NCBI RefSeq assembly: GCF_020523925.1
Contig: NZ_JAJAPW010000002.1
Span: forward strand, 558,001-622,000
Reading direction: 5' to 3'
Length of the DNA stretch: 64,000 nucleotides
Origin: Neotamlana laminarinivorans
Lineage (GTDB): Bacteria > Bacteroidota > Bacteroidia > Flavobacteriales > Flavobacteriaceae
Shown here: in pieces, positions 56,782 to 64,000 of the stretch
How positions within the stretch are numbered: the first letter of the stretch is position 1
How the letters are laid out: the number at the start of each line of letters is the position of its first letter
Program-made: the position numbers and the translations under genes
The notes under the pieces: generated by a model
What the model saw: only the letters and a program-made list of their open reading frames with translations
Told to the model about the DNA's origin: nothing
Database searches by the model: none

Positions 56782-57252
56782 ATGAAGAAAAAAACCAAGA
56801 CTATTACAATAGATGGTATTGATAAAAAAATACTTAGAGCTTTAATGCAAGATGCAAGAACTCCTATTTTAGAAATTGCTCGTAATGTTGGAATTTCGGG
56901 AGCAGCAATTCATCAAAGGCTTCGTAAGTTAGAACAATCAAAACTATTGGCAGGATCAAAATTTGTAATTGACCCTAAAATTTTAGGGTTTTCTACTCTT
57001 GCTTTTGTAGGTATATATTTAGATAAGGCTGCAGATAGCGATAGTGTAATAAACGCACTAAAGAGCATACCCGAAGTTGTAGAGTGCCATTACACAACTG
57101 GAAATTATAGCTTATTTATAAAAGTTTTGAGTTTAGATAATAACCATTTAATGAAATTATTAAATAAAGAAATTCAGCCTATAAATGGTGTGTCTAGAAC
57201 AGAATCGTTAATTTCACTGGAACAACAAATTGACAGACAAGTAAAAATTTAG
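56782..57252 (+). CDS. Lrp/AsnC family transcriptional regulator
   Basis: 156 residues. An N-terminal winged HTH (DKKILRALMQDARTPILEIA, then VGISGAAIHQRLRKLEQ) is followed by a RAM/AsnC effector domain (~75-150) with the STLAFVGIYLD and VVECHYTTGNYSLFIKV segments. It probably senses an amino acid. It stands alone with its own terminator. A TACCTTTA box upstream is near the -7 consensus. Targets are not evident. Confidence 0.92.
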   Translation: MKKKTKTITIDGIDKKILRALMQDARTPILEIARNVGISGAAIHQRLRKLEQSKLLAGSKFVIDPKILGFSTLAFVGIYLDKAADSDSVINALKSIPEVVECHYTTGNYSLFIKVLSLDNNHLMKLLNKEIQPINGVSRTESLISLEQQIDRQVKI

Positions 57253-57256
57253 ATAT

Positions 57257-57289
57257 AAAAAAACCGAGTTATACAACTCGGTTTTTTTA
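57257..57289. terminator. Bidirectional intrinsic terminator
   Basis: AAAAAAACCGAGTT pairs with AACTCGGTTTTTTT, between the AsnC-type gene and convergent glyS. Confidence 0.88.
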
Positions 57290-57307
57290 TAAGGTAATAA
57301 ACGTTTG

Positions 57308-58852
57308 TTATTTCATTTTCATGAGCCAGTTACGCACATCAACATCTTGTTTGATTATATTACGTAAATCTTCAATTTTAACGCGTTCTTGCTCCATTGA
57401 ATCTCTATGACGAATAGTAACCGTGTTATCTTCTAAAGTATCATGATCTACAGTTATGCAAAATGGTGTTCCATTAGCATCTTGTCTTCTATAGCGACGG
57501 CCAACGGCATCTTTTTCATCATAAATTACATTAAAATCCCATTTTAAATCTTCAACTATTTTTCTAGCTATTTCTGGTAATCCATCTTTTTTAACCAAAG
57601 GTAAAATGGCTGCTTTTACAGGTGCTAAAACACTAGGTAATTTTAAAACGGTTCTAGTAGTACCATTTTCAAGTTCTTCTTCTTGTAAGGAATTTGAAAA
57701 TACTGCTAAAAACATTCTATCTAAACCAATTGAGGTTTCTAAAACATACGGTGTGTAGCTAGCGTTTTCTTCATGATCAAAATACTGAAGTTTTTTACCA
57801 GAGTATTCCTCGTGTGCTTTTAAATCAAAATCTGTGCGAGAGTGTATACCTTCTAGTTCTTTAAAACCAAAAGGAAATTTAAACTCAATATCGGCTGCTG
57901 CATCAGCGTAATGTGCTAATTTTTCATGGTCGTGAAAACGGTAATTATCTGCACCCATGCCTAAACTTAAATGCCATTTTAAACGCGTTTCTTTCCAGTG
58001 TTCGTACCATTCTTTTTGTGTACCTGGTTTAATGAAAAATTGCATTTCCATTTGTTCGAATTCACGCATTCTAAAAATAAATTGTCTGGCAACAATTTCG
58101 TTTCTAAAAGCTTTACCCGTTTGTGCAATACCAAACGGAATTTTCATTCGGCCAGTTTTTTGCACATTTAAAAAGTTAACAAAAATACCTTGAGCGGTTT
58201 CTGGACGCAAGTATAAATCCATTGCACTTTCGGCAGAAGCTCCAAGTTTGGTTCCAAACATAAGGTTAAACTGCTTAACGTCTGTCCAGTTTTTGCTTCC
58301 TGTTAAGGGGTCGGCAATTTCTAATTCTTCTATTAAGGCTTTAACATCGGCTAAATCTTCATTTTCTAAAGACTTTGCCATCCTAGAAAGGATAGTGTTT
58401 ATTTTTTCTTGATAGCCTAAAACACGCCCATTAGTGCTTAAAAATTCTTCTTTATTAAAAGCTTCTCCAAAGCGTTTTTCAGCTTTTTTAACCTCTTTTT
58501 CAATTTTTGTTTCAATTTTAGCACAGTAGTCTTCAATTAAAACATCGGCGCGATAGCGTTTTTTAGAATCTTTATTATCAATTAAAGGATCGTTAAAAGC
58601 ATCAACATGCCCAGAAGCTTTCCATGTAGTTGGATGCATAAAAATTGCAGCATCAATACCTACAATATTTTCGTTCATTTGCACCATGGCTTTCCACCAG
58701 TAGTCGCGAATATTTTTCTTTAATTCAGCACCATTTTGCGCATAGTCGTAAACGGCGCTTAAACCGTCGTAAATTTCGCTGCTTTGAAATACATATCCGT
58801 ATTCCTTTGCATGCGATATAACTTTTTTAAATTGATCGTCTTGATTTGCCAT
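57308..58852 (-). CDS. glyS: Glycyl-tRNA synthetase (dimeric, class II)
   Basis: 514 residues, the alpha-2 (eukaryote/archaea-like) form. Class II signatures are visible: LRPETAQGIFVNFLNV and GIAQTGKAFRNE (motif 2 region), FRMREFEQMEMQFF, and the C-terminal ETSIGLDRMFLA (motif 3). The final ~110 residues form an anticodon-binding domain (SVLAPVKAAILPLV). It charges tRNA-Gly. It is transcribed alone. Confidence 0.96.
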   Translation of the reverse strand: MANQDDQFKKVISHAKEYGYVFQSSEIYDGLSAVYDYAQNGAELKKNIRDYWWKAMVQMNENIVGIDAAIFMHPTTWKASGHVDAFNDPLIDNKDSKKRYRADVLIEDYCAKIETKIEKEVKKAEKRFGEAFNKEEFLSTNGRVLGYQEKINTILSRMAKSLENEDLADVKALIEELEIADPLTGSKNWTDVKQFNLMFGTKLGASAESAMDLYLRPETAQGIFVNFLNVQKTGRMKIPFGIAQTGKAFRNEIVARQFIFRMREFEQMEMQFFIKPGTQKEWYEHWKETRLKWHLSLGMGADNYRFHDHEKLAHYADAAADIEFKFPFGFKELEGIHSRTDFDLKAHEEYSGKKLQYFDHEENASYTPYVLETSIGLDRMFLAVFSNSLQEEELENGTTRTVLKLPSVLAPVKAAILPLVKKDGLPEIARKIVEDLKWDFNVIYDEKDAVGRRYRRQDANGTPFCITVDHDTLEDNTVTIRHRDSMEQERVKIEDLRNIIKQDVDVRNWLMKMK

Positions 58853-59044
58853 TCTGCAAAAATATAAAACCCGAATAAACTATAACGGTTCTTTATTAAA
58901 ATTTGCTACAAATTCATGAATTATTATTTATATTTAAATACTTGATGCTTAAATATTTTTTTTTTGAACATTTCAATAAATAAAAGATAGTACAAAAGAA
59001 ATGTTTTAGTAAAGTTAAATTTCTTGTGGTTAATGCCAAACATT

Positions 59045-59722
59045 ATGATTAAAAGTCTTGTAAACTTATTTTTTCCAGAAGTTTGTTACGCTTGTTACAG
59101 TTTACTTAACGATAATGAACATACTATTTGTACTTCTTGTAGGCACGACTTGCCAGTAACCAATTTTCATTTTAATAACAATGATGCTGTAAAAAAGGTA
59201 TTTTATGGTCGTGCAAAAATTGAAAATGGAACAGCCCTTTTTAGGTATGAAAAAGGGGGCTTGGTACAACAACTTATGTATGGATTAAAATATAAAGGTT
59301 ACGAATCCATTGGTGTTGTGTTGGGTAACTGGTTAGGAAACGAGCTTAGTACAATAAATAGTTACCAAAATATAGATGCGGTAGTTCCTGTGCCATTACA
59401 CAGAAAAAAACTTAAAAATAGGGGCTACAATCAAGTAGCAAAATTTGCAATACAAATTGCAGAAAATATTGATGCAGAATATTATAGCGATGTTTTAATA
59501 AAAATTACAAATACAAAATCTCAAACAGCTAAAAATAGAATTTTACGATGGCAAGAAGGGCAGCAGTTATTTGCTTTACAACATACCAAAAAGCTTAAAA
59601 ATAAACATGTATTATTAGTTGACGATGTTATTACTACAGGTGCCACACTTGAGGCGTGTATTAATGTTTTAAATACAATTGAAAATTTAAAAATTAGTGT
59701 TGTTACTATGGCAATAGCTTAG
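59045..59722 (+). CDS. comF: ComF family phosphoribosyltransferase-like protein
   Basis: 225 residues from the ATG at 59045 (MIKSLVNLFFPEVCYAC), the usual ComF start; an in-frame ATG at 59033 is also possible. Two CxxC pairs (CYAC and CTSC) form the N-terminal zinc finger. The C-terminal type I PRTase domain has the PRPP loop VLLVDDVITTGATLEAC. In competent bacteria ComF assists uptake of transforming DNA; elsewhere its role is less clear. It is transcribed alone, 61 bases before the Ig-like lipoprotein gene. Confidence 0.9.
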   Translation: MIKSLVNLFFPEVCYACYSLLNDNEHTICTSCRHDLPVTNFHFNNNDAVKKVFYGRAKIENGTALFRYEKGGLVQQLMYGLKYKGYESIGVVLGNWLGNELSTINSYQNIDAVVPVPLHRKKLKNRGYNQVAKFAIQIAENIDAEYYSDVLIKITNTKSQTAKNRILRWQEGQQLFALQHTKKLKNKHVLLVDDVITTGATLEACINVLNTIENLKISVVTMAIA

Positions 59723-59783
59723 TCAATTTTAGCGTTTTAATTTTAAATTTATGTAGGTTTGTAAAAAAAAATTAATTGTTTAG

Positions 59784-61388
59784 ATGAATAATACATTGCG
59801 CCAGTTATTTTTAACGTTTTTTATTGGGTCTTTTCTTGTAAGTTGTGCAAATAGAGGTACACCTAGCGGAGGGCCTAAAGATGAAGCACCTCCAGAAATT
59901 ATAAAATCTACCCCGAAAAATTATACAACTAACTTTAAAGGAAATCAAATAGAAATTGTATTTAACGAATACATAAAAATTAATAATATTGATAAACAGC
60001 TTATTATTTCTCCACCAATGAAGCATAAGCCAGACATATCACCACAAAGTTCGGCGAGTAAAAAAATTTTAATTACAATAAAAGACACCTTACAACCTAA
60101 CACCACTTACGCCTTTAATTTTGGAAATAGTATTGAAGATTATAATGAAGGTAACCCGTTTTCATACTATCGTTATGTGTTTTCTACTGGAGATTACATA
60201 GATTCTTTAAGTGTAAAAGGAAAAATAATTGATGCATTTAATAAAAAGCCAGAAACTTTTGTAAATGTGGGTTTATACGAGGTAGACTCAACCTACACAG
60301 ATTCAATTGTGTATAACGAAGTGCCAAAGTATATAACAAACACTTTAGATAGTTTAACAACATTTTCTATAGAAAACTTAAAGGCTGGAAAATACTTACT
60401 TGTAGCATTAAAGGATAATAATAGCGATAATAAATTTCAACAGAAAACAGATAAAATAGGTTTTTATAAAGAGTTTATAACCGTACCTAACGATAGTAGT
60501 TATACTATTAAAATGTTTGCAGAGTCTGTAAATTTTAAACCCTCAAGACCACGTTTGTTTTCTGGAGAAAAAATAGCTTTTGGATATGAAGGTAGTTCTA
60601 AAAACATGAAAATTGATTTGGTTACTGAAACACCAGAAGATTTTGAATATAGAATTACTAAAGATGAATTAACCGATACGTTATATTATTGGTATAAACC
60701 AAGGTTAGAAGCAGATTCACTTATATTTAAAGTAACAAATAACGATTACGAAAAAGAATTCACGGCAAGGTTAAGCGAGCAAAAACGAGATTCATTGTTA
60801 TTAAAAAAATACCCTTCAGGAGAAATAGCTTTAGATGAAGACTTTAAAATTTTTGGAAGTGTACCCTTTTATAAATTTGACGATTCTAAAATTTCTATAA
60901 TGGATAAAGATTCGGCAAGTGTAGCTTTTAAAACCAGTTTTGATACACTAACTAATATTTACAATATAGCGTTCGATAAAACCTACGAAAACAAATATAA
61001 TATTGAAGTTTTACCTGAAGCTTTTACCGATTTTTTTGATAATACCAACGATTCTTTAAAGTATGTAGTTAATACAAAAAAAGAATCGGATTATGGTTAC
61101 GCAAGATTTACCCTAGTAAACGCAAAGTTTCCTATAATTTTGCAGCTTACAGATAATAAAGGTGAAACAAAAATAGAGCGATTTGCAGATATAGATAAGC
61201 CTATTGAAATTTATAACTTAACTCCAAGTAAATATTCTATACGTGTTATTTTTGATGCTAATGGAAACCGAAAGTACGATCCAGGAGTATTTCTAAAAAA
61301 AACACAGCCAGAAGAGGTTTATTATTTTAAAGAAATTGAAGTTAGGGCAGATTGGGGAATAGAAGAAACTCTCACTTTTCCTGAATAG
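59784..61388 (+). CDS. Lipoprotein with bacterial Ig-like domain
   Basis: 534 residues. A lipoprotein signal ends at Cys21 (FLVS-C-ANRG). Residues ~32-130 are a Big_5-type Ig-like domain (PPEIIKSTPKNYTTNF, VFNEYIKI, YAFNFGNSIEDYN), followed by a region resembling a carboxypeptidase-regulatory-like beta fold (~140-230) and further beta-rich parts. It is widespread in flavobacteria, probably at the cell surface; the function is unknown. The last 17 bases overlap the end of the convergent nitrilase gene. Confidence 0.85.
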   Translation: MNNTLRQLFLTFFIGSFLVSCANRGTPSGGPKDEAPPEIIKSTPKNYTTNFKGNQIEIVFNEYIKINNIDKQLIISPPMKHKPDISPQSSASKKILITIKDTLQPNTTYAFNFGNSIEDYNEGNPFSYYRYVFSTGDYIDSLSVKGKIIDAFNKKPETFVNVGLYEVDSTYTDSIVYNEVPKYITNTLDSLTTFSIENLKAGKYLLVALKDNNSDNKFQQKTDKIGFYKEFITVPNDSSYTIKMFAESVNFKPSRPRLFSGEKIAFGYEGSSKNMKIDLVTETPEDFEYRITKDELTDTLYYWYKPRLEADSLIFKVTNNDYEKEFTARLSEQKRDSLLLKKYPSGEIALDEDFKIFGSVPFYKFDDSKISIMDKDSASVAFKTSFDTLTNIYNIAFDKTYENKYNIEVLPEAFTDFFDNTNDSLKYVVNTKKESDYGYARFTLVNAKFPIILQLTDNKGETKIERFADIDKPIEIYNLTPSKYSIRVIFDANGNRKYDPGVFLKKTQPEEVYYFKEIEVRADWGIEETLTFPE

Positions 61389-62157
61389 TAAATAAATCTT
61401 TATCGTTTAAAAATTTAAATTTATTGCGATAATTTTTTAGGTGACTTTTGCTTAAAGTTACTGTCTTTGCACCTGCTTCATTAGGGTTAAATGTGGCAAC
61501 TGAGTTGCCTAAAACATTATAAACAGCCGAATGGCCGCAATATTCATTATTTAACGCATCATTACCTACACGATTTACTCCAATGCAATAACTCATGTTT
61601 TCAATAGCTCGTGCTTTTAAGAGCGTATCCCATGCATTTATTCTGGGTTTTGGCCAGTTAGCAACATATATTAAAACATCATAGTCTTCAATATTTCTTG
61701 CCCAAACGGGGAAACGCAAATCATAACATATTAAAGGGCATATTTTCCAGCCTTTGTAGTTAATTATTAGTTTTTCGTGTCCAGCTGTATAAGTTTTGTC
61801 TTCGTTAGCAAAGGTAAAAGTATGTCGCTTATTGTAAAGTTTTAAATTACCGTTTGGTTCTGCAAAAATTAAGCGATTATAAAAGTTGGTATTTTCGGTA
61901 ATAACAATGCTTCCTGTAATAGCAATATTTTGTTTTATTGCCAGTTGCTGCATCCATGAAACGGTTTTGCCTTGCATAGTTTCAGCAATGTTTTTGGCAT
62001 TCATACTAAAACCCGTGGTAAACATTTCGGGTAATACCACCAAATCTACATTTTCAGGAAGGTTTTTAATGTAGCTCGTAATTTGGTTCCGATTTTTTTC
62101 GGAGTTTTCCCAAATTAAATCTAATTGAATTAGCGCTATTTCAAGGTGTTTTTGCAT
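61372..62157 (-). CDS. Carbon-nitrogen hydrolase (nitrilase superfamily, omega-amidase-like)
   Basis: 261 residues. The catalytic triad is present: Glu44 (LPEMFTTGFSMN), Lys110 (YNKRHTF) and Cys144 (PLICYDLRFPVWAR). The pattern is closest to YafV-type omega-amidases, which hydrolyse 2-oxoglutaramate/2-oxosuccinamate formed by transamination of glutamine or asparagine, acting as metabolite repair in the cytoplasm. The 3' end overlaps the convergent lipoprotein gene by 17 bases. Confidence 0.9.
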   Translation of the reverse strand: MQKHLEIALIQLDLIWENSEKNRNQITSYIKNLPENVDLVVLPEMFTTGFSMNAKNIAETMQGKTVSWMQQLAIKQNIAITGSIVITENTNFYNRLIFAEPNGNLKLYNKRHTFTFANEDKTYTAGHEKLIINYKGWKICPLICYDLRFPVWARNIEDYDVLIYVANWPKPRINAWDTLLKARAIENMSYCIGVNRVGNDALNNEYCGHSAVYNVLGNSVATFNPNEAGAKTVTLSKSHLKNYRNKFKFLNDKDLFTIQEK

Positions 62158-62203
62158 ATTACAAATTTCTCAAAATAGCGCTAAAAAAAGTGTTTATAAC
62201 TAA

Positions 62204-62680
62204 TTATTTTAATTTCTTTTTAGTTTTTTCTACTTTTTCCTCTAAACTGCCGATTTTTTTATCCCATTTAGCTTCATCAACTGGAGATAGTTTCCCTTTT
62301 TCTTTAAGTTTTGTTCGTTTTTTTTGTGCTTTTTCTAAGTTGTTTTTAGCTTTATCGAAGTTAGCCTGTGCTTTTTCTTTTTTTGCTAATGTTTTTTCAG
62401 CCTTTTTACGTTTATTTTCGGCAGCTTTTTCTTGTTTTTCAATTTTTTTAGCTTCCTTTTTAGCTTTTTCGTTTTGTTTTGCTAATTCAGCTTCTTTTTT
62501 GTTTTCAATGGCTTTTTTAATAGCATTTTTGTTTTCAACGGAAAGTGTTTCAGTAACATCTTTTCCTTCATTAAAAATTCGATCACCTTTTACTTCAAAA
62601 TTTTGCTTATTCACTTTTACTTTTTGTGCGTTTATAGCCAAACTAAAGCTTAAACAAAGGGCTAACATTAGGTATTTCAT
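62204..62680 (-). CDS. Secreted Lys/Ala/Glu-rich coiled-coil protein
   Basis: 158 residues. A signal peptide (cleavage near INAQ-K) is followed by a short segment (KVNKQNFEVKGDRIFNEGKD) and then ~100 residues of Lys, Ala and Glu that read as one long charged helix or coiled coil. No catalytic motif is visible. Related small secreted proteins are common in flavobacteria and unnamed. The opposite strand is also open for almost the whole length, a side effect of its codon composition. Confidence 0.75.
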   Translation of the reverse strand: MKYLMLALCLSFSLAINAQKVKVNKQNFEVKGDRIFNEGKDVTETLSVENKNAIKKAIENKKEAELAKQNEKAKKEAKKIEKQEKAAENKRKKAEKTLAKKEKAQANFDKAKNNLEKAQKKRTKLKEKGKLSPVDEAKWDKKIGSLEEKVEKTKKKLK

Positions 62681-62892
62681 AAGTACTAATTAATTTTATT
62701 GTTTCCGTTAGGACACGATACTACTAAAAAAGTTACTCCATAAACAAAAAATATTTTTAATTAAGTAAAATTAAAAGGTTTGTGGTTCGCTATGTGTTTG
62801 ATATTAAAAAAAGTAAATCGTTATTTTAACTAAAATAAAATAACGATTTATTATTTGGGGCAAAAAAGGTTGTTTTGTGTACTCGTAGGTTT

Positions 62893-63240
62893 TTAGCTTG
62901 CTATTTTAGAATTTAGCATAGAATTAACTTCTGCTCTCAATTTTAATTTAACCTCTAAAATGTCGTTTAATTTATAAACACAACTATTGTCGCATTGGTT
63001 TTTAGAAGCCAAATGGCAAGATGAGCAATCGTTTAAACTTTCTAGGTTTTCAATAAAATCTATAGTTTGTAATTTAAATGTTAATTTTTTGTAGTTGAGG
63101 TCTATAGGTGTATTGTTTGATGTGGTTATAGTTTCAAGATCACTTGATTTTTTCTGCAACAGAAACAACTTTATAGCAAGTGTTAATGCTATTATGGTGT
63201 AAAGAAAAATTAAAACAGAAATAACGTAATAAGACATCAT
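62893..63240 (-). CDS. Membrane-anchored protein with a Cys cluster
   Basis: 115 residues. An N-terminal membrane helix (~3-25) is followed by a polar region and a Cys cluster, CSSCHLASKNQCDNSC, which could bind a metal. A helical C-terminal segment (LNDILEVKLKLRAEV) follows. I know no family. It lies 133 bases downstream of the MutS-like gene on the same strand. Confidence 0.65.
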   Translation of the reverse strand: MMSYYVISVLIFLYTIIALTLAIKLFLLQKKSSDLETITTSNNTPIDLNYKKLTFKLQTIDFIENLESLNDCSSCHLASKNQCDNSCVYKLNDILEVKLKLRAEVNSMLNSKIAS

Positions 63241-63373
63241 GGGGCAATAAACTTTGGATTAATTTGATGTTGATAATGCAAAATTAATGTAGAAGTCTAA
63301 ATTATTTTGATAACTTTCGGTTAATGGAACAGAAGTGTCGATTAAGCTTTATTAATCTGTAGATAACCTTGTT

Positions 63374-64000
63374 TTATACAATTTCCATTTTCTTTAATAA
63401 AAATGAGGCATTCATGTTTTGGCAGATGCCTTGTTTTAATTTATAATCGAAGTAGAGTTCGTTGTTTACTATTTCGGCATCAAAGTAGTAGTTTTTTACC
63501 TGTGGTAATTGGTTCTTGATTTCGCACAAACTTAAATCGTGTGTAGCAATTATTCCAGTTGCTTTTGATGCCACTAGTTTTTCAACAAACTTTTTAGATC
63601 CAATAGCTTTATCTGTACTATTTGTGCCTTTTAAAATTTCATCTAGAATAATAAAATAACGTTCGTTTTTAATGGTGTCAACAATAAACTTAAGACGTGT
63701 TAGTTCTGAGAAAAAATACGAACTATCATCGGTTAACGAATCTGTAGTTCGCATACTTGTAATAAGCTTTATTGGTGAATATTTACTGGATTCTGCACAA
63801 ACAGGTAATCCTATATTAGCCATTACAATATGAAGTGAAACTGTACGTAAAAAAGTGCTTTTACCTGCCATGTTTGCTCCTGTTACAATAAAAAACTCAT
63901 CATTATTTAAGGTTAAGTTGCTATTTACACGTTTGTTTTTATTGAGTAGTGGGTGTCCTAGGTTTTTTGCTTTAATAGTAGTATTAGTATTTACAATATC
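63374..64000 (-). CDS. MutS-like ATPase, C-terminal part (5' partial)
   Basis: The frame is open to the right edge, so at least 208 residues are seen and the N-terminal clamp/core lies outside. GHPLL and the Walker A motif TGANMAGKST precede FLRTVSLH. The Walker B is YFIILDEILKGTNSTD and the His switch IATHDLSLC. It is the ABC-type ATPase of a MutS family protein. The short C-terminal end without an HTH dimerisation tail suggests a MutS-related membrane or orphan paralog rather than the canonical repair MutS; that is an inference. Confidence 0.88.
   Translation of the reverse strand, partial: DIVNTNTTIKAKNLGHPLLNKNKRVNSNLTLNNDEFFIVTGANMAGKSTFLRTVSLHIVMANIGLPVCAESSKYSPIKLITSMRTTDSLTDDSSYFFSELTRLKFIVDTIKNERYFIILDEILKGTNSTDKAIGSKKFVEKLVASKATGIIATHDLSLCEIKNQLPQVKNYYFDAEIVNNELYFDYKLKQGICQNMNASFLLKKMEIV

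Noticed and set aside
62190-62693. Long plus-strand frame opposite the Lys-rich secreted protein gene
   Set aside because: It is Phe/Ser/Leu-rich, which is the reverse-complement image of Lys/Glu/Ala codons. The minus-strand frame has a proper signal peptide and start.
1-64000. tRNA, rRNA, CRISPR, transposase or prophage genes
   Set aside because: I looked for GC-rich folded segments, regularly spaced repeats and transposase or integrase motifs and found none. A tRNAscan, Infernal and ISfinder run would settle it.

Overview
The window comes from a low-GC member of the Bacteroidetes, almost certainly a marine-type Flavobacteriaceae. Supporting signs are the AT-rich codon use, promoters resembling the Bacteroidetes TTG / TAnnTTTG pattern, DUF4271-hemD and DUF4296-dihydroorotase gene pairs, class Id-type ribonucleotide reductase, a fused ornithine-lipid synthase and TPR-bearing sensor kinases. 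It is mostly chromosomal core. I found no tRNA, rRNA, CRISPR array, insertion sequence or prophage gene. Both ends cut a gene: a thioredoxin-fold protein on the left and a MutS-like ATPase on the right.

Layout. 0-6.6 kb: thioredoxin-like protein, an outer-membrane protein with a Tyr/Asp tract, an OlsF-like bifunctional acyltransferase, aspartate kinase with a GNAT enzyme, and fructose-1,6-bisphosphatase. 6.7-14.1 kb: a signalling region with two lipoproteins (one vWA), a TPR histidine kinase with a NarL/LuxR regulator, a 47-residue lipoprotein, and a second TPR kinase (LytS type) with a LytTR regulator. 14.1-27.4 kb: nitrogen and carbon assimilation, with gltBD facing away from a porin-amt unit, then glnB (PII)-amt, then convergent PEP carboxylase. 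28-34.6 kb: tyrS, an SDR epimerase, DUF4296-pyrC-glycosyltransferase, and DUF4271-hemD. 34.7-41.4 kb: a tetR-tolC-MFP-RND efflux operon with a perfect inverted repeat at its promoter. 41.5-47.5 kb: polyprenyl synthetase and sucA-sucB. 47.6-52.8 kb: a small membrane ORF, an RDD protein, nrdB-nrdA and a DUF3109 protein. 52.9-64 kb: marC with two partners, pckA, DUF423, an Lrp/AsnC regulator, glyS, comF, an Ig-like lipoprotein, a nitrilase, a Lys-rich secreted protein, a Cys-containing membrane protein and the MutS-like gene.

How it fits together. Amt, PII, GltBD and PEP carboxylase would together take up ammonium, assimilate it into glutamate and replace the carbon skeletons withdrawn; SucAB, PckA and FBPase supply the surrounding TCA and gluconeogenic steps. 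The nitrogen block has its own candidate operators (AATAGGGGT elements and a direct repeat before glnB).

The most unusual signals are: (1) a palindrome AATACG-N8-CGTATT present four times, including in front of the first TPR kinase and the Tyr/Asp outer-membrane protein, with spacing that fits a NarL/LuxR dimer; (2) a ribonucleotide reductase whose ATP-cone sits on NrdB rather than NrdA; (3) a PII protein whose usual 2-oxoglutarate residues are changed; (4) a 9-10-9 perfect inverted repeat at the tetR promoter; and (5) two small genes (47 and 40 residues) that are easy to miss.
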